DNA of 64,000 nucleotides from Arenicola marina. Its lineage: Eukaryota > Annelida > Polychaeta > Arenicolidae. The notes beneath the pieces are model-generated. The model made no database searches and had not been told where the DNA came from. It saw only the letters and a program-made list of their open reading frames with translations. Below are positions 47,846 to 57,600 of the stretch, in pieces. The position numbers were made by a program, and so were the translations under genes. How positions within the stretch are numbered: position 1 is the stretch's first letter; each line of letters starts with the position of its first letter. Where the stretch lies: positions 6,454,318-6,518,317 of the forward strand of contig OZ025265.1 in assembly GCA_964019135.1 (NCBI GenBank), written 5' to 3'.

Positions 47846-47903
47846 TAATAAGACCAACGCGAAAGTGATGCGATGAAGTGAAAATATAATAACATTTGAT
47901 AAC

Positions 47904-48019
47904 AATTGACGGCAATAAACTTCAGTGATATTAATTGACGGCAATAGACCTCTATAATATTAATTGACGGCAATAAAGCTCAGCGATACTAATTGACGGC
48001 AATAGACCTCTGTGATATT
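47904..48019. repeat. 29-bp minisatellite, right part (about four units)
   Basis: The array broken at 41984 resumes here with AATTGACGGCAATAAACTTC and keeps the alternating CTTCAGTG / CCTCTATA unit types. This shows that the LINE inserted into a pre-existing array. Confidence 0.9.
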
Positions 48020-48756
48020 ACAACCCACACTACTCTCTCGGCAACAAGACTTGATATCGCAACGTGTGAGCAAAAATCGACAGCTCCCGGGAGGGGGGGG
48101 GGGGGGGGTGGAATAAAGCTGTCATTTCACAAATCACAAGAGTAAAATTTATTCCATACGCATATTGACAGTTTTCTGCCTCAATACTAAAATTATTGGA
48201 CGTTCGGACCGCAAACAATAAAGCCACGTCAGCAGAATCATGCCAGACGTCAGTAAAGTCCGGGTGCCGGTAACTAGACTTGTTATATCACGTGTACCGG
48301 AACGCCCTTGCCTGTGAGAGGCAGCTTCCTACGAGAGGGGGCGAGAGAGGGGCGAGAGCCAGGGGAGGTAGGGGGCGGGGTGGCGGTTGCGAGGGGGCTG
48401 CGGATGGAGGGGGCATACGGCTGTGGTTTCCATCAATGTTTCCGTGTGGATAGGGGTTCGCCATGAAGAGGGGGTGGTTGGAGGGGCGCTTGCGGTGCAA
48501 AGATCGATCGCGTTTCCTTGGTGGATGTGACGAGATCTATTAGGTTCAACATAACTACAGCTGCTCTCATGACTACCCGCAGGGCGCGTCATGCTGTGGC
48601 GTGACACCCCATACTTCTTTCCAGCAGCAGAGGTGATCCCTAACACCCTGTAGTTTGGCCAATGAAACAGTTCTTCTAGCAATAGGAAAATAGACACTGA
48701 TTGCCACACAATATGTACAGCAGATCCTGCCACCGAGTGAGGTATCGCATAATACT
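48020..48756. other. Single-copy spacer with G-rich tracts
   Basis: Contains a poly(G) run at 48093-48108 immediately after CTCCCGGGAG, and a G-rich stretch at 48330-48420 (GGGGGCGAGAGAGGGGCGAG, later GGTAGGGGGCGGGGTGG) with several G runs that could form G-quadruplexes on the plus strand. Overlapping minus-strand frames of 65-146 codons show no known domain. Confidence 0.55.
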
Positions 48757-51010
48757 GCAGACACTGCATTACGCTCTCGATACAGCGTTTGGCACTGCAT
48801 GGCAGTGGTAGATATCACATAACGCTATAGATACAGTGCTTGGCACTGCATGGCAGTGGTAGATATCACATAACGCTATAGATACAGTGCTTGGCACTGC
48901 ATGGCAGTGGTAGATATCACATAACGCTATAGATACAGTGTTTGGCACTGCATGACAGTGGTAGATATCACATAACGCTATAGATACAGTGCTTGCACTG
49001 CATGGCAGTGGTAAATATCACATAACGCTATAGATACAGTGCTTGGCACTGCATGGCAGTGGTAGATATCACATAACGCTATAGATACAGCGCTTGGCAC
49101 TGCATGGCAGTGGTAGATATCACATAACGCTATAGATACAGTGCTTGGCACTGCATGGCAGTGGTAGATATCACATAACGCTATAGATACAGTGCTTGGC
49201 ACTGCATGGCAGTGGTAGATATCACATAACGCTATAGATACAGTGCTTGGCACTGCATGGCAGTGGTAGATATCACATAACGCTATAGATACAGTGCTTG
49301 GCACTGCATGGCAGTGGTAGATATCACATAACGCTATAGATACAGTGCTTGCACTGCATGGCAGTGGTAAATATCACATAAGGCTATAGATACAGTGCTT
49401 GGCACTGCATGGCAGTGGTAGATATCACATAACGCTATAGATACAGTGCTTGGCACTGCATGGCAGTGGTAGATATCACATAACGCTATAGATACAGTGC
49501 TTGGCACTGCATGGCACTGGTAGATATCACATAACGCTATAGATACAGTGCTTGGCACTGCATGGCAGTGGTAGATATCACATAACGCTATAGATACAGT
49601 GCTTGGCACTGCATGGCAGTGGTAGATATCACATAACGCTATAGATACAGTGCTTGGCACTGCATGGCAGTGGTAGATATCACATAACGCTATAGATACA
49701 GTGCTTGGCACTGCATGACAGTGGTAGATATCACATAACGCTATAGATACAGTGCTTGCACTGCATGGCAGTGGTAAATATCACATAACGCTATAGATAC
49801 AGTGCTTGGCACTGCATGGCAGTGGTAGATATCACATAACGCTATAGATACAGCGCTTGGCACTGCATGGCAGTGGTAGATATCACATAACGCTATAGAT
49901 ACAGTGCTTGGCACTGCATGGCAGTGGTAGATATCACATAACGCTATAGATACAGTGCTTGGCACTGCATGGCAGTGGTAGATATCACATAACGCTATAG
50001 ATACAGTGCTTGGCACTGCATGGCAGTGGTAGATATCACATAACGCTATAGATACAGTGCTTGGCACTGCATGGCAGTGGTAGATATCACATAACGCTAT
50101 AGATACAGTGCTTGCACTGCATGGCAGTGGTAAATATCACATAACGCTATAGATACAGTGCTTGGCACTGCATGGCAGTGGTAGATATCACATAACGCTA
50201 TAGATACAGTGCTTGGCACTGCATGGCAGTGGTAGATATCACATAACGCTATAGATACAGTGCTTGGCACTGCATGGCAGTGGTAAATATCACATAACGC
50301 TATAGATACAGTGCTGGCACTGCATGGCAGTGGTAGATATCACATAACGCTATAGATACAGTGCTTGCACTGCATGGCAGTGGTAAATATCACATAACGC
50401 TATAGATACAGTGCTTGGCACTGCATGGCAGTGGTAAATATCACATAACGCTATAGATACAGCGTTTGGCACTGCATGGCAGTGTTAAATATCACATAAC
50501 GCTATAGATACAGTGCTTGGCACTGCATGGCAGTGGTAAATATCACATAACGCTATAGATACAGTGCTTGGCACTGCATGGCAGTGGTAGATATCACATA
50601 ACGCTATAGATACAGTGCTTGGCACTGCATGGCAGTGGTAGATATCACATAACGCTATAGATACAGTGCTTGGCACTGCATGGCAGTGGTAGATATCACA
50701 TAACGCTATAGATACAGTGCTTGGCACTGCATGGCAGTGGTAGACAGTGCATAACGCTATAGATACAGTGCTTGGCACTGCATGGCAGCGGTAGACAGTG
50801 CATAACGCTATAGATACAGTGCTTGGCACTGCATGGCAGTGGTAGATATCACATAACGCTATAGATACAGTGCTTGGCACTGCATGGCAGTGGTAGATAT
50901 CACATAACGCTATAGATACAGTGCTTGGCACTGCATGGCAGTGGTAGATATCACATAACGCTATAGATACAGTGCTTGGCACTGCATGGCAGTGGTAGAT
51001 AGTGCATAAC
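48757..51010. repeat. 51-bp minisatellite, about 44 units
   Basis: The unit contains GGCACTGCATGGCAGTGGTA, GATATCACATAACGC and TATAGATACAGTGCTT. CACTGC-ATG-GCAGTG inside it is a 6-bp inverted pair with a 3-base loop. The period is 17 codons, so minus frames stay open (MPSTVSIALCDIYHCHAV-type repeats), broken wherever a 50-bp unit lacking one G occurs. The left edge (from about 48757) is diverged. Confidence 0.95.
48991..50470. repeat. 763-bp higher-order repeat in the 51-bp array
   Basis: The 50-bp unit type (GTGCTTGCACTG, one G missing, followed by GGTAAATATC) occurs at 48991, 49347, 49754 and 50110. The spacings 356, 407, 356 give a repeated block of 763 bp (15 units). A further such unit lies at 50363. 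Confidence 0.85.
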
Positions 51011-51110
51011 AGTGGTAAAAGCTTCATGACAGTGGTGAAAGCTTCATGGCAGTGGTGAGCATAGCATATAAGTGGTAAACGCGGCATAAAAGTGATAGAC
51101 ACTGCATGAC
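51011..51110. repeat. Five 20-bp repeats at the edge of the 51-bp array
   Basis: Units start at 51011, 51031, 51051, 51071 and 51091, each beginning AGTGGT or AGTGAT and ending in a form of TGCATGAC (AGTGGTAAAAGCTTCATGAC is the first). The last 20 bases of the 51-bp array (AGTGGTAGATAGTGCATAAC, 50991-51010) follow the same pattern, linking the two repeats. Confidence 0.8.
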
Positions 51111-51259
51111 AATTAGGGAATATATGTGTGTGTTAACACTGATTCATCGCACATTGGAATAGGATATCTTATATAGTGTGTATAACAAGGTGACACACTC
51201 ACATAATGCACAGAACGCATAACAGTTGTTTGTTGATTTACAGAACACTATAAATACTA
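51111..51259. other. Short single-copy stretch
   Basis: About 150 bp between the 20-bp fringe and the 40-bp array. Nothing recognisable. Confidence 0.5.
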
Positions 51260-52531
51260 GTATTATAGTGCATGCTGGACTAACATGTGTAACATAGGGC
51301 ATAACCGGGAGAGGACGTGTATGCTACTGTATCATAGTGCATGACTGGGCGAGGACGTGTATGCTACTGTATCATAGGGCATAACCGGGAGAGGACGTGT
51401 ATGCTACTGTATCATAGGGCCTGACTGGGCGAGGACGTGTATGCTACTGTATCATAGGGCATGACCGGGCCAGGACGTGTATGCTACTGTATCATAGTGC
51501 ATGACCGGGCGAGGACGTGTATGCTACTGTATCATAGTGCATGACTGGGCGAGGACGTGTATGCTACTGTATCATAGGGCATAACCGGGAGAGGACGTGT
51601 ATGCTACTGTATCATAGGGCATGACCGGGCCAGGACGTGTATGCTACTGTATCATAGTGCATGACTGGGCGAGGACGTGTATGCTACTGTATCATAGGGC
51701 ATGACCGGGCCAGGACGTGTATGCTACTGTATCATAGTGCATGACCGGGCGAGGACGTGTATGCTACTGTATCATAGTGCATGACCGGGCCAGGACGTGT
51801 ATGCTACTGTATCATAGGGCATGACCGGGCCAGGACGTGTATGCTACTGTATCATAGGGCATGACCGGGCCAGGACGTGTATGCTACTGTATCATAGTGC
51901 ATGATCGGGCCAGGACGTGTATGCTACTGTATCATAGTGCATGACTGGGCGAGGACGTGTATGCTACTGTATCATAGGGCATAACCGGGAGAGGACGTGT
52001 ATGCTACTGTATCATAGGGCATGACCGGGCCAGGACGTGTATGCTACTGTATCATAGTGCATGACTGGGCGAGGACGTGTATGCTACTGTATCATAGGGC
52101 ATGACCGGGCCAGGACGTGTATGCTACTGTATCATAGTGCATGACCGGGCGAGGACGTGTATGCTACTGTATCATAGTGCATGACCGGGCCAGGACGTGT
52201 ATGCTACTGTATCATAGGGCATGACCGGGCCAGGACGTGTATGCTATTGTATCATAGGGCATGACCGGGCCAGGACGCGTATGCTACTGTATCATAGTGC
52301 ATGACCGGGCCAGGACGTGTGTGCTACTGTATCATAGGGCATGACCGGGCCAGGACGTGTATGCTACTGTATCATAGGGCATGACCGGCCCAGGACGTGT
52401 ATGCTACTGTATCATAGGGTATGACCGGGCCAGGACGTGTGTGCTACTGTATCATAGGGTATGACCGGGCCAGGACGTGTACGCTACTGTATCATAGGGT
52501 ATGACCGGGCCAGGACGTGTACGCTATTGTT
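51260..52531. repeat. 40-bp minisatellite, about 32 units
   Basis: The unit contains ATCATAGTGCATGACCGGGC, GAGGACGTGTATGC and TACTGT. Alternating types (TAGTGCATG or TAGGGCATG; GGGCGAGG, GGGCCAGG or GGGAGAGG) form an ordered block: the ATAACCGGGAGAGG type at 51581 and 51981, with matching units after each, gives a 400-bp (10-unit) copy. The left edge unit (from 51260) and the last units (GGGTATGACC) are diverged. Confidence 0.95.
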
Positions 52532-53220
52532 CAACAAAAAGTGTAGGATAGACCAAAGATGGTCTGTGCCATCGAGATCGGTAATGTAAACCAAAGTGGA
52601 TCACATTTTCAGAATAAAACACTGACGCAGGGGGGGGGGGGGGTGGGTGGCGGTCCACATTTAAATGGAGGAGACAAGGAGTGGAGGGGGCTGAATTAGC
52701 CAGTCGGTACGTGAGGGAATGTCATATCAGGACTAATTCATGCAATGGGAAATCGATTGCACAAAAGACCTTCTGGCCAACATTCGGTAATCTGTTCTGT
52801 AGGAAAATGTTCCCTGAACGCATACTAGGAAGGCTCACATATTGCTCTGTTGCCGCGCCTGCTAATGGCCCTTCGTATTGTCTATGTGACCACTCGATAA
52901 TCAGAACAGCCCATGTCACGTCACCACCCCGCGCCGGGGCATGCCACATCGCCCTTTTATCGCCCAGTAAAACCCCTATCGCCCTACACATGTACCTTCA
53001 AGCCTTGTGACACATACGCCGCCGGAACCCATGTAGCCGGCTGGGGGTGGGGTGGGAGGTTGGGAGACATCTCAGCGATGTCTTATGCCCGGTACGGGAC
53101 GGTAAATGGGTGGGATGGCGAACATCAAACTGACGGGCGACGGCGGTCGTGAAAATAGTTTCTCTTTCCAAAAGCTATCGCGGCTTTCTCGCGATATTTC
53201 GCCGGAATGATGGGATCATG
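52532..53220. other. Single-copy spacer
   Basis: Contains a poly(G) run (52630-52643) and otherwise mixed sequence. Frames of 79-109 codons on plus and 89 on minus overlap and show no known domain. A plus frame starting at 53149 runs into the 45-bp array and is long only for that reason. Confidence 0.55.
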
Positions 53221-54168
53221 ACGTCACTGCCGGTGTCAGCCTGTGGCGGTGTATCTGGTCAGTATACGTCACTGCCGGTGTCAGCCTGTGGCGGTGTATC
53301 TGGTCAGTATACGTCACTGCCGGTGTCAGCCTGCGGCGGTGTATCTGGTCAGTATACGTCACTGCCGGTGTCAGCCTGTGGCGGTGTATCTGGTCAGTAT
53401 ACGTCACTGCCGGTGTCAGCCTGTGGCGGTGTATCTGGTCAGTATACGTCACTGCCGGTGTCAGCCTGCGGCGGTGTATCTGGTCAGTATACGTCACTGC
53501 CGGTGTCAGCCTGTGGCGGTGTATCTGGTCAGTATACGTCACTGCCGGTGTCAGCCTGTGGCGGTGTATCTGGTCAGTATACGTCACTGCCGGTGTCAGC
53601 CTGTGGCGGTGTATCTGGTCAGTATACGTCACTGCCGGTGTCAGCCTGTGGCGGTGTATCTGGTCAGTATACGTCACTGCCGGTGTCAGCCTGTGGCGGT
53701 GTATCTGGTCAGTATACGTCACTGCCGGTGTCAGCCTGTGGCGGTGTATCTGGTCAGTATACGTCACTGCCGGTGTCAGCCTGCGGCGGTGTATCTGGGC
53801 AGTATACGTCACTGCCGGTGTCAGCCTGTGGCGGTGTATCTGGTCAGTATACGTCACTGCCGGTGTCAGCCTGTGGCGGTGTATCTGGTCAGTATACGTC
53901 ACTGCCGGTGTCAGCCTGTGGCGGTGTATCTGGTCAGTATACGTCACTGCCGGTGTCAGCCTGTGGCGGTGTATCTGGTCAGTATACGTCACTGCCGGTG
54001 TCAGCCTGCGGCGGTGTATCTGGTCAGTATACGTCACTGCCGGTGTCAGCCTGCGGCGGTGTATCTGGTCAGTATACGTCACTGCCGGTGTCAGCCTGTG
54101 GCGGTGTATCTGGTCAGTATACGTCACTGCCGGTGCCAGCCTGTGGCGGTGTATCTGGTCAGTATACG
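53221..54168. repeat. 45-bp minisatellite, 21 nearly identical units
   Basis: The unit contains ACGTCACTGCCGGTGTCAGC, CTGTGGCGGTGTATC and TGGTCAGTAT. Only a handful of substitutions are seen across 21 units: T/C in CCTGTGGC or CCTGCGGC, one TGGGCAG, and one GTGCCAG in the last unit. The period is 15 codons and frames are open on plus (SLPVSACGGVSGQYT, or AVYLVSIRHCRCQPV in another frame) and on minus, so the 351-codon frame is not good evidence of a gene. Confidence 0.95.
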
Positions 54169-54604
54169 ATCCACTTTGGGACATGTTGGTTCATCTGTCG
54201 CTAACTATAGCTGAGTTGGTGGCGGTGGACTCATCCGGGCACTTGTTTATGGGGTCTTAAAGGCAGGTTGATGGTGGGGTGGGGGGGGGGGGTGGAGGAG
54301 GGGCTGACGGCTTTACGATTTGTATTTGGGGTTATAGTTGGGGTTGGAATGGTATTTAAAGGGTATGGCTGTCTCCAGACCTCACTAGGTGGCAGCACTT
54401 CACTCATCGAGAACCCCACAGGGGGTCTCCTAGAATTGGAATGGCTGGTTCCACGCCCCCATCGCCATTTCATCGAATGTGTTCTGAAACCAAATAATTT
54501 TGTGCCGCTTGTGTGGACTATTACCTTTCGCGAATATGTCTTACACGGTGATTATGACGTCGTTAATCAAACAGTACGTAGTTCGGAAGAGCGCGGAAGA
54601 AGCT
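54169..54604. other. Single-copy spacer
   Basis: Has a poly(G) run (54281-54292) and about 300 bp of mixed sequence leading to the 43-bp array. No gene recognised. Confidence 0.55.
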
Positions 54605-57600
54605 CCATATAACCATATAACCGGAATATAACCGGATACAAACATATAACCCGGAACACAGGGCGGGGAGCTCGACCTGATACAGCAATATAACCCGGAC
54701 ACCGGGCGGCGAGCTTGACCTGACACAGCAATATAACCCGGACACCGGGCGGGGAGCTCGACCTGACACAGCAATATAACCCGGACACAGGGCGGGGAGC
54801 TCGACCTGACAGAGCAATATAACCCGGAACACAGGGCGGGGAGCTCGAACTGACACAGCAATATAACCCGGACACAGGGCGGGGAGCTCGACCTGACAGA
54901 GCAATATAACCCGGACACAGGGCGGGGAGCTCGACCTGACACAGCAATATAACCCGGACACCGGGCGGGGAGCTCGACCTGACACAGCAATATAACCCGG
55001 ACACAGGGCGGGGAGCTCGACCTGACACAGCAATATAACCCGGACACAGGGCGGGGAGCTCGACCTGACACAGCAATATAACCCGGACACCGGGCGGGGA
55101 GCTCGACCTGACAGAGCAATATAACCCGGACACAGGGCGGGGAGCTCGACCTGACACAGCAATATAACCCGGAACACAGGGCGGGGAGCTCGACCTGACA
55201 CAGCAATATAACCCGGACACAGGGCGGGGAGCTCGACCTGACACAGCAATATAACCCGGACACAGGGCGGGGAGCTCGACCTGACACAGCAATATAACCC
55301 GGACACCGGGCGGGGAGCTCGACCTGACACAGCAATATAACCCGCACACAGGGCGGGGAGCTCGACCTGACACAGCAATATAACCCGGACACAGGGCTGG
55401 GAGTTCGACCTGACACAGCAATATAACCCGGACACCGGGCGGGGAGCTCGACCTCACACAGCAATATAACCCGGACACCGGGCGGGGAGCTCGACCTGAC
55501 ACAGCAATATAACCCGGACACAGGGCGGGGAGTTCGACCTGACACAGCAATATAACCCGGACACAGGGCGGGGAGCTCGACCTGACACAGCAATATAACC
55601 CGGACACCGGGCGGGGAGCTCGACCTGACACAGCACTATACCCCGGACACAGGGCGGGGAGCTCGACCTGACACAGCAATATAACCCGGACACAGGGCGG
55701 GGAGCTCGACCTGACACAGCAATATAACCCGGACACCGGGCGGGGAGCTCGACCTGACACAGCACTATACCCCGGACACAGGGCGGGGAGCTCGACCTGA
55801 CACAGCAATATAACCCGGACACAGGGCGGGGAGCTCGACCTGACACAGCAATATAACCCGGACACAGGGCGGGGAGCTCGACCTGACACAGCAATATAAC
55901 CCGGACACAGGGCGGGGAGCTCGACCTGACACAGCAATATAACTCGGACACAGGGCGGGGAGCTCGAAGTGACACAGCAATATAACCCGGACACAGGGCG
56001 GGGAGCTCGACCTGACACAGCAATATAACCCGAAACACAGGGCGGGGAGCTCGACCTGACACAGCAATATAACCCGGACACAGGGCGGGGAGCTCGACCT
56101 GACACAGCAATATAACCCGGACACCGGGCGGGGAGCTCGACCTGACACAGCAATATAACCCGGACACAGGGCGGGGAGCTCGACCTGACACAGCAATATA
56201 ACCCGGACACAGGGCGGGGAGCTCGACCTGACCCAGCAATATAACCCGGACACAGGGCGGGGAGCTCGACCTGACACAGCAATATAACCCGGAAACAGGG
56301 CGGGGAGCTCGACCTGACACAGCAACATAACCCGGACGGAGGACGAGGAGCTCGACCTGACACAGCAATATAACCCGGACACAGGGCGGGGAGCTCGACC
56401 TGACACAGCAATATAACCCGGACACAGGGCGGGGAGCTCGACCTGACACAGCAATATAACCCGGACACAGGGCGGGGTGCTCGACCTGACACAGCAACAT
56501 AACCCGGACACAGGGCGGGCAGCTCGACCTGACACAGCAATATAACCCGGACACAGGGCGGGGAGCTCGACCTGACAGGGCAATATAACCCGGACACCGG
56601 GTGGGGAGCTCGACCTGACACAGCAATATAACCCGGACACAGGGCGGGGTGCTCGACCTGACACAGCAATATAACCCGGACACAGGGCGGGGATCTCGAC
56701 CTGACACAGCAATATAACCCGGACACAGGGCGGGGAGCTCTACCTGACACAGCAATATAACCCTGAACACCGGGCGGGGAGCTCGACCTGACACAGCAAT
56801 ATAACCCGGACACAGGGCGGGGATCTCGACCTGACACAGCAATATAACCCGGACACGGGGCGGGGAGCTCGACCTGACACAGCAATATAACCCGCACACC
56901 GGGCGGGGAGCTCGACCTGACACAGCAATATAACCCGGACACCGGGCGGGGAGCTCGACCTGACACAGCAATATAACCCGGACACAGGGCGGGGAGCTCG
57001 ACCTGACACAGCAATATAACCCGGACACAGGGCGGGGAGCTCGACCTGACACAGCAATATAACCCGGACACCGGGCGGGGAGCTCGACCTAACACAGCAA
57101 TATAACCCGGACACAGGGCGGGGTGCTCGACCTGACACAGCAATATAACCCGGAACACAGGGCGGGGAGCTCGACCTGACACAGCAATATAACCCGGACA
57201 CAGGGCGGGGAGCTCGACCTGACACAGCAATATAACCCGGACACAGGGCGGGGAGCTCGACCTGACACAGCAATATAACCCGGACACAGGGCGGGGAGCT
57301 CGACCTGACACAGCAATATAACCCGGACACCGGGCGGGGAGCTCGACCTGACACAGCAATATAACCCGGACACCGGACGTGGAGCTCGACCTGACACAGC
57401 AATATAACCCGGACACAGGGCGGGGAGCTCGACCTGACACAGCAATATAACCCGGACACAGGGCGGGGAGCTCGACCTGACACAGCAATATAACCCAGAC
57501 ACAGGGCGGGGAGCTCGACCTGACCCAGCAATATAACCCGTACACAGGGCGGGGAGCTCGACCTGACACAGCAATATAACCCGGACACATGGCGGGGAGC

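Larger units (their letters stand above)
41985..47903 (-). mobile_element. CR1/L2/Jockey-like LINE (minus strand) inserted in the 29-bp array; itself split by a second insertion
   Basis: This is a non-LTR retrotransposon read on the minus strand. From 5' to 3' it has an endonuclease start (about 47845 down to 47530), a linker, the reverse transcriptase (47229-46762, then 43575-42511), a carboxyl end (to about 42253) and a 3' end near 41985 with AATAAA and a short GAATT tandem tail instead of poly(A). That tail type and the RT motifs fit the CR1/L2/Jockey group; I cannot name the clade. The minisatellite breaks at CTAATT on the left and resumes at AATTGACGG on the right, so the target duplication is about 4 bp or more. 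It is inactive: most of the endonuclease is deleted, there are several frameshifts, and a 3.1-kb insertion lies at 43622-46751. Confidence 0.9.

Noticed and set aside
48978-51102. Minus frames with 17-residue repeats (MPSTVSIALCDIYHCHAV type)
   Set aside because: A product of the 51-bp period, broken at every 50-bp unit; no conserved flanks.
53149-54204. A 351-codon plus frame with a 15-residue repeat (SLPVSACGGVSGQYT)
   Set aside because: Another plus frame and a minus frame of almost the same length are open over the same 45-bp array, and the non-repeat ends are short and unrecognised.
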